Made by a program: the position numbers and the translations under genes
Shown here: in pieces, positions 15,101-26,300 of the stretch
Layout of the letters: every line of letters begins with the position of its first letter
How positions within the stretch are numbered: the first letter of the stretch is position 1
Notes under the pieces: generated by a model
What the model was told of the DNA's origin: nothing
Databases searched by the model: none
Seen by the model: only the letters and a program-made list of their open reading frames with translations
NCBI GenBank assembly: GCA_030142905.1
Contig: JASJOG010000011.1
Location: 620,001-684,000, forward strand
DNA length: 64,000 nucleotides
Direction: 5' to 3'
Source of the DNA: Heliopora coerulea
Lineage: Eukaryota > Cnidaria > Anthozoa > Scleralcyonacea > Helioporidae

Positions 15101-16360
15101 ATTCAATTGGTGGTGACCCATTTCTTTAAGCTTGCATGGACTTGTTGCTAGTTTGAGGATGTTCAAATTTGGATGCAAGCTCAGGTTTCTTTGACTTGCA
15201 TCGGCTTACGTTCTAGTTCGTCTATGGTTTCAATGTTAGTTACTTCAAGCTGATGTAAGTTGACTTACTTTGCTTTACGTTCTAGTTTGTCGATGGTTTC
15301 AATGTAAGTAAGTAGGTTACCGCAAGTTACTGTAAGTTGACAATCTTCAACTTATACGTTCGTTGCAAGTTGTCCAGAGAGACTTGCGTTCTTGTTTAGT
15401 CAAGGCTTAAATTGGGCCAGATGAGCTCCAAGTTAAGGAATAAAGGTTGTATATGATAAACAGAAATAAAAAGATTTTCAACTCTACGATATACGTACCA
15501 GTTATTGCCGGAATAAAGCGCTTGTCATAGCCTTCCAACAATCGATCCACTATTCCCGATTGCTCTTCCAAGTACTGCTGAATCTGGGACCTGCCACATA
15601 TAAACACAAAGATACCGTTTAAAAGTGTGGAAAGAGACTATAATTTTCGTATGCATGTAACCAACAAAGGCTCGAATGAATGATAGTTTAAGACTTTTGT
15701 TTTGAATGTAGATACTTGGAGATATTCATGGATGACCTAAGAACAGAATACTGCGTAGACAGTGATAAATAAGGTAAAAAGTTAAAGATGGATTACTGTC
15801 GAGACAGATCTCAAAGAATTCCAGCGTTTCAAGCAAAGGCCCTTCGTCAGAGAAAAAACATAACACGTTTCTTTCTCTGAGGAGGGGCCTTAGCTCGAAA
15901 CGTTGGGATTCTTTGAGATCAGTCACGGCAGTTATCAACCTTTTAACTTTTTAATTCATGGATGACCGTTCGATGTTCGTCAAGTATAGTCTTATTTGAC
16001 GTCATTATTAACATATCGTGGCTACCGCAGAGACCGCACATTTGTCGAACTAGCGCATTAGCTTGCCATCTGAGTCTCGGTAGCTTAATGGTTAGAGAGT
16101 CTCGCTGGTTATCGGAAGGTTGCGGGTTCTATCCCCGTCTGGGGCTCAGAAATCATTTTTACTGAGGTTTGAACTAGACGAACATCCAATGATCATCCAT
16201 AAATAAGAGTTTAGTCGTTTCTCGAGCATGCTTACTGGTTGGACGTGAGTTGTGCATATGAGGAAACGACTCTGAAATGAAGAAGCAGACACGGAACAAA
16301 CACGACGATCCAATAACAACCACAAAGGAAACCTTCCAGTGTCAGTCTAAACACGTTCAT
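141..16360 (-). CDS. Cys-loop ligand-gated ion channel subunit (GABA-A/glycine receptor-like)
   Basis: Pentameric plasma-membrane receptor channel. Coding exons in transcript order: 16360-16236, 15590-15499, 11664-11597 (or copy 6483-6416), 11040-10826 (or 5859-5645), 9827-9745 (or 4646-4564), 2389-2270, 1618-1269, 401-141. All junctions are GT-AG and all phases agree; counting one copy of the duplicated exons the protein is 437 aa. Exon 1 encodes a hydrophobic signal peptide. Exon 2 has the family motif DRLLEGYD; exon 4 has YIRQIW and KIWLPD. Exon 5 is the Cys-loop, with C174 and C188 separated by 13 residues including FPMD. Exon 7 holds TM1-TM3 (TM1 Pro260); exon 8 holds TM4, ending in WGYYL then stop. 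The 68, 215 and 83 bp exons resemble vertebrate GABA-A exons in size and phase. The pore has Asp281 at -1 prime before Arg282, unlike the PAR motif of anion channels. Loop C looks short. The ligand is unknown; family assignment is firm. Confidence 0.9.
2620..4250. repeat. Hexamer satellite, (TACATC)n with variants
   Basis: About 1.6 kb of degenerate hexanucleotide repeat built from tacatc, with tacacc, tgcatc, ccacat and tgtaca variants. It has higher-order structure: blocks such as the one with repeated tgcatc recur several times. It lies in the receptor intron between exons 5 and 6. Because the hexamer contains no stop codon in several frames, it produces long artificial open frames on both strands (His-Leu, Tyr-Ile and Asp-Val polymers). 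These are not genes. Confidence 0.95.
6037..6166. repeat. Polypyrimidine (TCCCTC)n low-complexity tract
   Basis: About 130 bp of almost pure C/T on the plus strand, ending in ctctctcacac, inside the receptor intron between exons 3 and 4. An identical copy is at 11218-11347. A short (AAAC)n tract lies near 5112-5145, with its copy near 10293-10326. Confidence 0.9.
7161..7356. mobile_element. MITE-like element with GTGGCGTTGCTAGG termini
   Basis: About 195 bp with imperfect inverted ends: the left end reads agtggcgttgctaggg and the right end, reverse-complemented, reads ataggcgtcgcgagg. G-rich and C-rich stretches lie just inside (ggggaggggggc; ccatggccccctgggcccc). No coding capacity. A duplicate is at 12342-12537 because it lies inside the duplicated block. 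Family not identified. Confidence 0.6.
8746..9432. repeat. Hexamer satellite, second tract
   Basis: Shorter tract of the same tacatc-type satellite, corresponding to the right-hand 0.7 kb of the first tract and forming the left edge of duplication copy 2. It carries one extra 12-bp unit near 9060 compared with copy 1. Confidence 0.95.
8746..13919. repeat. Tandem duplication, copy 2 (about 5.17 kb)
   Basis: Second copy of 3577-8738. It contains receptor exons at 11597-11664, 10826-11040 and 9745-9827, base-identical to copy 1. It ends at 13919 within ctacatgta, after which unique sequence starts. The break at 8739-8745 is a few bases of filler between the end of copy 1 and the satellite start, consistent with a join through acatgta microhomology. 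An assembly artefact (two haplotypes placed in series) would look the same. Confidence 0.95.
13920..15498. other. Receptor intron 2, unique part
   Basis: Non-coding sequence between receptor exon 2 and the duplicated block. It holds an imperfect tandem repeat near 15200-15330 (two units sharing ttctagttygtcgatggtttcaatg, about 70 bp apart) and a short TE-like motif, ggttcgggcgaaagcccttcgtc, near 13980. No supported gene. Confidence 0.7.
15738..15953. mobile_element. Nested hairpin element flanked by a 14-bp direct repeat
   Basis: Long imperfect palindrome. The left arm (aaggtaaaaagttaaagatgg... then gatctcaaagaattccagcg) pairs with the right arm (cgttgggattctttgagatc... then ccttttaactttttaa). 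Loop region around 15850. Flanked by attcatggatgacc on both sides. No coding capacity. Confidence 0.65.
16074..16145 (+). other. tRNA-like sequence (SINE head or tRNA relic)
   Basis: 72 nt with a 7-bp acceptor pairing (GTCTCGG with CTGGGGC, several G-T pairs), an A-box-like TAGCTTAATGG, a T arm GCGGG/CCCGT and a B-box-like GGTTCTATCC. The D stem has a mismatch, the anticodon stem is poor, and position 37 would be T. I read it as a tRNA-derived repeat, not a working tRNA gene. Confidence 0.45.
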
Positions 16361-18354
16361 GATGTCATCAATAGAACAACCCGATTACTGATGGGTTAAA
16401 CTTGAACTTCCCTTCTTATAAATACGGATTTGCATCTGAATAGAAACCAGCTTTTATTCGAGCAAATTGTTCGGAAACTTCTCAACTAACTTCCGTTGAT
16501 AAACCAACAGGACTTTGACGTTTCTTTGGTCCTTATCACCAACTTAATGAAAAATATTATTCCAATAATATATTCTTAGCATAGATTGCCTGATTATGCC
16601 AATAAACTTCAGTTCTTAGAAGGAAATGTATGTACACGCGCGATTCTAATTTTTGATAACCTAAAATATCCACCTGCTTGTATGTTTTGACGTTGCGTTC
16701 ATATCTCATTAACAACCATGTTAAAGAAATAACAATTTTCGAGGCTCTGGTGCAGCTGCCTAGTTTGCTCCAACGTACTCTGATCGTTCGATGTTTGAAT
16801 GTCAATAAATAGTTTCAGGTGGCAACTCAGTGATTTTTAACTGGAGATTCGTAACTAAACATGACTCGGCATGCGAGTGTGGACAGCAATACCGTTATTC
16901 CTCCACGATGGCATTGTCCATGTCAGTGCAGATATCAAATTTTTGTTTTTCTTAAACTGAAAAATTGATTTTTTAAAAACCCACTAACTTCGTTGTGAAA
17001 AATTGCTTTGACAACTTCTTGCAATGTTATTATTCAGTAAAATATCCATCCTGATTCTAATTCTCAGAGAAATTCTACCAAAAAAAAAAAGTTCGAGATA
17101 ATGGCTTTTATCAATTGCGATAATCACACATGAAAACATGTCAAAGTCCAAAAGCCTCTGTCACCAAGGTAAAAACCGATAGTTTGACAATTTGAGTATC
17201 CTATGTTTATACTTTTTCGACAAGTAGATATATCCCGTATTGAACTTAGAATTATTTTAAAGACAGAGATGGTCATAAATAAAGTCCGCGCTAATTGAAG
17301 CAAGCAAAAATGGAAACTATACAAAGCCCCATCTTGACGATATGATTGTCGTATACAATCTCTCAACCTATCATGTGCAATTTCAACCTGAGTCCCAGTC
17401 CACATACTGACTCACTCGTCCTTGAATTAGGCCTATTCCCAACTAATTTTATCAATGACTGCTGGTAAAGTTGAAGCATCAAAGCATTCACACTAAGTCT
17501 TGTTTCCATAGCGTAACATAGCCTGCGTCCCAGTCCACAGGCTCAGTCGCGAGCGAGCGAGTATACAGGAGTGACTGAGTGTGTGGATTGGGACGCTGGC
17601 TAATGCAATTGTCGGAAGAAAGCTTTGGTCATCAAAAGGTCTTACTTTAACGCGCCTTTTTGTCGACCTTCGGGGACAAAAATTGGAGCTATGATAATTT
17701 CAAATTCGTGTTTTAAATACTGAAAGTTTTATACATAAAATTCAAATTTAAGTCCACTGAAGACCAAGAAACCAAATCTATATCTAGTCCAACACCAAAT
17801 AATTACAGGAAGCCATTTACAATAAATGAAGAGACGGTGAATTTTTTGAACTCAAGTTGTAAATCTAAACCACCATCACTGAAGAGACTCTCTACTTGCA
17901 CAAATAGGAAACTGAAGTCCACTTAGAACTAACATTATTGAACAAACTACAAAGTTTCCGAATCGGTAAAACAGCTTTACTGCATTTCCAGATACAAAAT
18001 AACCTTAAATGTGTGAAATTGATCGATCTGAATTCAATTCCTTTAGTTCGGGGCTTCAAGTTTTCCTTTTAACGCAAACCCCGAAAACATCATGCAATAT
18101 CTTTGAATAAGCTAGATTCTTGTAACCTCTCTAACCAGGAAGTTGCAACAAAAAAACCTCCTTAAAGCTAAGGAACCGTCTGAGTAGAGGACTTCTCTTG
18201 AACAAAGGGATTCACATTAGACCGATATCCTAATTGATATAAGTCCATGACAGAAAACTAAAGATAATATATCTAGGACTGATAATCTCAGTGTTGTGGT
18301 AAAGAATAGGAGTGAAGACCGAGTGGTGGGTTGTTTCAACTTGGTTTTTTTAAA
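16361..18354. other. Intergenic region between the receptor and beta-tubulin A (divergent starts)
   Basis: The two genes are transcribed away from this interval, so both promoters should lie here. I found no convincing core-promoter motif. It holds a hairpin element at 17519-17602 and a related half-copy near 17385-17420. No supported gene. Confidence 0.6.
17519..17602. mobile_element. Small hairpin repeat
   Basis: Arms tagcctgcgtcccagtccac and gtggattgggacgctggcta pair over about 30 bp with few mismatches around a gcgagcgagcga-containing loop. Part of the same arm (gtcccagtccaca) recurs near 17391, so this is a repeat family. Confidence 0.65.
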
Positions 18355-21300
18355 ATGCGTGAAATCATTCATTTACAATCAGGACAATGCGGGAATCAAA
18401 TTGGTGCAAAGGTAGGAAAGCGATGACTGTAGCTACTCAGGTGTAGATAAACTTCTTTTAAAGCAAGATTCTTGATCTACTTTCCTAACCATATTGTCCC
18501 TTTATTTCATACGTTTCCTTATTTCAACGCAAAAACTCTGTATAGCTGTACCGTAGTAAGAGAATAATGAACTGAAATAAAGGAAATTTAAATACCGTAC
18601 ACCAAAGTGTACATCACTTCTTAACGTGCGCCCAGTTACTTTGTCCACGAAACAATAAAGAACTAAATCCAATAACGGATCAAGAGTTAAGGCGAAATAC
18701 TAGAGCTCTGGCGTTTTTTATGAACGAGAACTGTTCTTGTCTATTGTGTTGACTTCACCATAGCGTATTCAGTCATGGTAGACGTCAAAATAAAATCTCA
18801 GGGAAAAATCTCTGATGAAAATCTGTGAAGAGAGTAAAGAGTGAAGAGTGAAGCTGTTGTTCGAAGAAAATAAAAACTAAGAATAATTCCAAGTTTAGCG
18901 AGCCAACTGTTTTACTTTGCTAAAGCATAAGAATAACCGGCCTCACTTCATCGTAAGAGCAGCTAAGTGTACAACCATTTTTACCATTTTTAACAACAAC
19001 GTTAGCGAATGTTGGATTGGACCGTGTAGTTACGCCACCAATATATACTCAACAACCGAAAGCATGCAATCTAAGTGGCCAAGAGAAATTATTTACACGT
19101 CATTACTAAGAGAAGCATTTCAGCTCAAGACCATGGGATAGTTCATAAATGTAAATCATTCGTGTGCTTCAACGACATGACTTCTAAATGTTCAACTGCC
19201 GTTATTTCTATGAAATGCTTTTCAGTTCTGGGAAATAATTTCAGAAGAGCACGGCATCGATGAAAACGGAAATTACACAGGAGACGACGAAGTTCAGTTG
19301 GAGAAGATTGACGTTTATTACAATCATTCTGGGTGTAAGTTGACACAGCAAAACATTGTGTTCACATTTCTTATCCCAGTCAGGTGAGAGGAGAAACCGC
19401 GCATGCGCGTGCAGGCTTTCAAGCGATACGAAATCTGCTCGCGATTTTGTTCGGTGAAAAATAAGGCGGGCTTTTTGAGGGAATGTAGTACTTGAAGAGG
19501 GAACTGAAGCGAAACCGGATTTTCAAAGCAAGAAAAGAAGACGAACATTAAATTAACCTATTCGCTTTGCTTCACAATCTTGTTTCTTTTTACGCTCTCA
19601 GACCGCAAGTAAGTTCCACATGTGTCTACCCACAGTAATGCCTGCAGTATAATCTTCCCGCTCATTTTATCAGCTGCGATCTGAGCCTACAAAAATGTAT
19701 TTCCATCGGCGATAACCATTGCGAGTGAACGCTCCTCTGGTTTAATTTTTCGTTTTAAGGTGCTTTCTTGTTTCATAAAATAGTATAATCCTACTTAATC
19801 CTCGATAATTATAACGAATCCATACGACTTGAATTTAATTTCAATCACTTACAATTAATTGTAAAGGAATTACTCATGATTATCACGTTAACCCGATCGG
19901 CCATAACTTCATGATTTGTGAATTTCGACAAGGGTGCTTAGTAAAACGGCTGACACAATCATAATCATTTACATTTTTGATTCCAGATGGAAAATACGTG
20001 CCTCGTGCTGTTCTTTTTGATCTGGAGCCTGGAACGATGGACTCGGTCCGCGCTGGTCCATACGGTCAGAACTTCAGACCTGATAACTTCGTTTTCGGTA
20101 AGTTTACTTTTTCAACACAGTATAAACATTTTATGAAATTGATCAATCTTTCTTATAACCAACCCTGTACTATAATCGTAAAATATTTGAGATAATGACA
20201 AAATGCACCCAGATTTAATGGGTAGCAATCCTAAAAGTCCTTATTACACACCTTTTCTATACGATTAAGTGGGTGTGACCAAAGTATACTGTATATGAAA
20301 TGGTAAGAGTTTTGGTTCCAATTGAAACCCTATGGAGCTGTTTTCAATTATGGTTATAGCCGTTTTTTGAAGCATTGTTTCTGCAAACCAGCCCCCACCA
20401 TTTCATTCTAGAAATGCATATCCTACCTGCTTTAAACAATATCATATGAGTGGACGATCTTGTACGAGAACATATTTATCGTGCACACAGCAAGAGATTT
20501 AAGAGAACCAGGATGAATTAATGTGGTATTTTTAAGACAAATAATGTAAACAAATCGCAAGATTTTAGCAAGTTGGGAAAAACCTCAAATGTTGGTGACT
20601 TCCAGTGCTTTCTAATGACAGTCGCAACAGATTGGGTAGTAGCCGAGTGAAAAGTTAACCGAGTTCGAAACTTGAGGCGCGGCCATAACGCATACAGAGA
20701 AAATGTTGCTGTGGCATTCGAGGATGAATTGTGCAACAGATGTTCCAAGTGTCCCCACGTCTATGTTTAATAACACGCAACACTAGAAAACATGTGACCA
20801 ACTTATCTAATTCCCTTATGGAAATTTTACATGTTTCACATGTGAAAAACATATGGAACTGGAACATTTTCACACATGAAATTTTCATTTCGCATATGAA
20901 ATGGAAGGTTCTTCACATAAGAAATACCTAATTTACAGGTGAAATGAATTGGTTCAAAATTCCACGTGTGAAATCTTGGTGTACGAAACATTTATTTCAC
21001 ATAAGAGAGTTTTATTTCACATATGGAATTGATGCAATTTCCCTACGAAATATTATTTTCATATGCGAAATTACATGTGAAATTTTTGCCAAGTTTATCG
21101 GACGTTTTAATGTTCCTTGTCAGGTTACAGTGGAGCAGGAAACAACTGGGCAAAAGGTCACTACACCGAGGGCGCAGAGTTGATCGATACTGTCTTAGAT
21201 ATTGTACGCAGGGAGGCCGAGAACTGTGAGTGTCTCCAGGGCTTCCAACTGGCACACTCATTGGGTGGTGGCACGGGTTCCGGGATGGGTACTCTGCTGA

Positions 21301-22089
21301 TGACTAAAATACGGGAAGAATATCCCGACCGAATCATGAATACTTTCAGCGTGGTACCATCCCCGAGGGTCTCGGATACCGTGGTGGAGCCATACAACGC
21401 AATATTGTCCTTTCATCAGCTGATCGAAAATACAGACGAGACTTTCTGTATCGACAACGAGGCTCTGTATGACATATGTTTCCGAACCCTCAAGCTGAAG
21501 ACACCAACCTACGGAGATCTGAACCATCTGGTGTCCTTGACAATGAGTGGAGTTACCACGTGTCTTAGATTTCCAGGACAGGTAAGTGTTCTAGAAATTA
21601 TACGCTACAATCAGTGGAGTTAGTTTAGCTGGATTTCACCTGTACAAGTTTTCAGGATCAGTTTGTTTCATAAAAATAAGCGTTTGTGAAAAGCTACCAT
21701 AAATCGAGAAAATACAGTTGTTTTCGATCAAGGATTTTACAACGAATATTCCCGAAGGCGATCCAGATAGCAAAATGGCAGTCTGCATGGGTACGAGATT
21801 TACTGACAAAACTGTTACAATCTTGAAGCTGTATCACTCACTTTCTTCTGTTTTGACAGGTACACACCCATCCAACTGTGCAACATTTTGAACCTTCTAT
21901 GTTAGCTCGTCGTGCACCAAACATGACATTTAAGTTTTTGGGGGTTTTTTTCACTTAAATTGCGCACTGCCAATGACACTTGTAAATTTTAGATTGTAAA
22001 AGACGTCGGGGATAAAATACGAAGATTCTCAACCATATGTTGACCACTCTCACTTACTGGGAGATTTGTGATGATCTACCTGCCTAGTG

Positions 22090-22141
<52 letters not shown>

Positions 22142-23332
22142 TAAATACAAAAGACAAAATTTTGCTGTCGCTACTCTGAGTTTCACGCGCTCAGGCGATT
22201 ATCAGGCAACTGATGATCGCCTGAGCGCGTGAAACTCAGAGTAGCGACAGCAAAATTTTTTCTTTTGTATTTACTTATTCGCTCTACCAGTAACGGTATT
22301 GAGCGCTCTATATTTTCATTCCAACGCTGTAACCTTCGTGGTACTCATCATTGGTGTACATATATATATATATATACAAGTATATTCAAAGCAAATGGTT
22401 TGTACCTTGGAATATCATAAGACTTTTGCTGAAGTTGACGGTCTGAATTGGTAGGCCAACCACACAGCCTTCCCTCAATCCTGAAGGTTACCGCTGCTAA
22501 GATCGTCACCACTATCAACAGTCTTTCTTAAGAACCAAAACGATCAACTTCAATGAGCATTGAACAAGTCCACCGTGTCTTCCAAAACATTAAATTGAAG
22601 AGGTCGGCAAAACTTTACTAAACTTACAAAATTTGTCTCGTTACAGTTAAATGCTGACCTTCGAAAGCTGGCCGTGAACATGGTACCATTTCCCAGACTT
22701 CACTTCTTTATGCCCGGTTTTGCTCCACTCACCAGCCGTGGTGCCCAGAAGTACCGCGCCATGACCGTAGGTGAGCTCACCCAGCAGATGTTCGACAGTA
22801 AAAACATGATGGCCGCCTGTGACCCACGTCACGGAAGATACCTCACCGTGTCTTGCATATTCCGAGGGAAAATGTCAATGAAAGAAGTCGACGATCACAT
22901 GCTTCACGTTCAGAACCGAAACAGCGCGTATTTCGTGGAGTGGATCCCGAACAACGTGAAGACAGCCGTCTGTGACATACCGCCGCCTGGGATGAGAATG
23001 TCCGGTACATTTGTTGGCAATACCACCGCAATTCAAGAACTGTTTAAGAGGATCAACGAGCAGTTCACTGCCATGTTTCGACGTAAAGCTTTCTTGCACT
23101 GGTATACAGGGGAAGGAATGGACGAGATGGAGTTTTGCGAGGTAATGAAAGGACGATATGTAGTGAATATGAAAATTATATTCGGCAATCCAGTCGGTAA
23201 TTATCTTCGTGGTTCTTTCATTCCTGTGGAGGTGGCAAGGGGTAAAATTCTATTGATCCGGTCAGGGATTCGGAAATCATTATCTTTGGGTATGAGTTTC
23301 ACAAATCGTTTACGACCGTGTTTAAATTATTT

Positions 23333-23364
<32 letters not shown>

Positions 23365-26300
23365 CCTCCCCAGGACTACTACCTTGCAGTGGTGGGGAGG
23401 CTTGTGCACCTCGATGAACCCAAGAGCTATGCTGGCGGGAGCAAATGCTCCTGGTAGGGTCACCCAAGCCAGACAGGTCGGAGGCTAGAGGTCAGACAAA
23501 ATGTAGTCCGGTGGTTGTGTAACCTTAAAGTTACTAACCTCAAACATGAGTGAATTATGACAGATATAAATAGTGAGTACAACGACGTGAATGGGGCTCG
23601 AGCAACTCGCGAAGGTTCCTCGTCCGGCAGGTGTTCTGTGGATCAGCAGCGTAGACCCGGTCGTCATCCTGTTACTGCTGAAACATCACGACGATTTTGG
23701 AATAAGGAACTGAATGTAATAGCTATGGAATGTTACTATAATAGTAAACCAACAGACGAAAAGGGAGTCCCAGTAAGAGGCTACAGGCAGAGAATGTACA
23801 GGGAATGGGAAGAAAGGGGACCTTTTAGATCAACTGAACAAAGGATTGCCGACCAAGCAAGAGCGATTAGGAAAAACGGATGGCTTACAGAAATGGAATT
23901 GGATGAAATTAAAAGGAGAGTTTTAAGTGAAGACAATGTAATAGGTGAAGTAGAACAACCTAGAGAAGTTGATAATGGGGAAGTACAAAGGCAAGATGAC
24001 AATGAGAGCAGTAGTGAGATTGACAGTAATACACAACCTAGTGACAGCGAAAGTAGAGAGCCGAAGAATAACTGGCAAAATAATCCAGATGTGTCTGAAG
24101 AGGAACTTGAAATACTGTTTAGAATCAAGGAGATAATGGATAGAGGGGAGTTCGACACAACAACAGCGACACTCAAAAGAGTAGATAGGATAAGGTTGAA
24201 TATTATAACGCAGAAAGTAAACAAGGCTATTAAGTATTTTCAAACAACAAATGTCACAGACACAAATAATTTGCTAAAGGCAGTGAGCATGTATGTAGCA
24301 GAAAAATTGAGAGTAAAAACAACATGGAATAATGGACGAAGCAAAGAACCATGGTGGAGGAGAAGGAAAGAGATATCAAGAAATTGAGAAGGGATATAGG
24401 AGTGTTAGAGCGTAAAAGAAAAGGTGAATTACGATCACGAGAGAGGTTTTGTATCTTGGAAAGAAAATACAGAATTAAAACTAAAGGAATTGGGACAGTG
24501 ATAGAAGAGCTGAAACAACGAGTATTAGCAAAAGCATCAAAGGTTCGACGTTATGAAGAAAGAATTAAGCAGTATCGCCAAAATCGATTGTTTACTACAG
24601 ATCAGAACTAGGTTTATAGAGAGATAAATGGACAAATTAACATGGAAAAGGTCATTCCTGACGCAGCAGAGAGTAGAATATTCTGGAGTGAAATTTGGGG
24701 TAATCCAATCAGTCACAGGGGAGATGCTGAATGGATAAAGAAAATGAAAGTCGAGAGAGCCAGCATAAATGTAAAGCAAGAAGAGGTGAGAATCACAAAA
24801 ACACAGGTGGAGACACAATGCAGAAAGATCCCAAACTGGAAGGCTCCTGGACCCGATGGTGTACAGGGATATTGGTTGAAGATAACATCTTGCCATGAGC
24901 GAATTGCAAAGCAGTTAGATGCTATGGTCTGTGGAAAGCAAGAAATACCTTTGTGGATGACATATGGCAGGACAGTGCTGTGCCTGAAAGATCCTGAGAA
25001 AGGAAGTTCTGCTGATAATTTTAGGCCAATATCACGCTTACCACTCATGTGGAAATTGTTGACTGGAGTGATCGCAGAACATATGTATGCATACCTTGAA
25101 ACGAGTGATCTACGACCCCCGGAGCAAAAAGGTTGCAGAAAAAAATGCAGAGGCACGAAAGACCAGCTACTGATAGATAAGCTGATACTCAGGGATTTCA
25201 AACAACGGAATACCAATTTAGCTATGGCATGGGTGGATTACCGCAAAGCATATGATACTATACCTCATTCGTGGATAATAGAATGCCTTGAGATGTTTGG
25301 TATAGCGGGAAATGTTAAAGAATTTCTTAAAGCAAGCATGGAGAATTGGAGAACGGATTTAACATCGTGTGGCGAATCACTGGGTAGTGTAAACATAAGA
25401 AGAGGAATCTTTCAAGGCGATAGCCTATCTCCACTGTTGTTCATATTATGCATGATACCCTTGTCAAGCACCCTCCGAAAAGCGAACGCAGGATATGAGC
25501 TTAAGGAAAAGAAACATAAAATCAAGTACCTGCTGTTCATGGATGATTTAAAACTATATGGGAAATCTCGTGACCAAATAGATTCACTGGTAAGGACGGT
25601 GCACCTTTTTAGCAAAGACATCAGAATGGAATTTGGTATAAAGAAATGCGCTGTACTAATATTAAAGAGAGGGAAAGTAATCGAGTGCGATGGTATATTA
25701 CCGGATCAGCAGGTAATGAAGCAAATGGATGAAGATGGATACAAATACTTAGGAATACTGGAATCTAACCAAGTTATGGAAAAGGAAATGAAGACAATAT
25801 TTAGAAAGGAGTATATAAGGAGACTGAAACTTGTGCTCAAATCAAAATTAAACGGACGAAACAAGATATTGGCCATCAACACATGGGCTCTTTCGCTACT
25901 TAGATATAGTGGAGGAATAATACGATGGAATAAAGATGACTTATTGGAGATGGACAGACGGACAAGGAAACTTATGACAATGAATGGGGCGTTACACCCG
26001 AAGAGCAATATTAAGAGAATTTACATACCGAGGACAAGAGGTGGACGTGGACTTATTAGTGCCGAAAGCTGTATTCGAAGGGAGAAAAACAGTATGGGCT
26101 GGTATGTTCAACACAGTGTTGAGCCATTTCTGGATTGTGTGAGGGCAGGCAATATAATTGAAACCGCGGATTGTATTCAGCCAAGACAATATAAAGGAAT
26201 AGAAGAGGAAGGACAGGAGAGAATATGGAGAGAGAAAAAGATGTATAGACAATTTGTGAGAGATCATGGAGATGATGTAGAGAAACAAAAATCCTGGGAG

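Larger units (their letters stand above)
15724..16205. mobile_element. Composite inverted-repeat element with nested insertion and tRNA-like core
   Basis: The right end (16165-16205), reverse-complemented, matches 15955-15989 (tatggatgaccgttcgatgt-like, about 30 bp), giving terminal inverted repeats. The left terminal motif attcatggatgacc occurs twice, at 15724-15737 and 15954-15967, flanking a 216-bp insertion. This is what a second element inserting into the left terminus, with a 14-bp target duplication, would leave. A tRNA-like sequence lies between the outer ends. Confidence 0.6.

Noticed and set aside
16074..16145. Functional tRNA gene
   Set aside because: Acceptor and T arm pair, but the D and anticodon stems are defective; better read as a tRNA-derived repeat.
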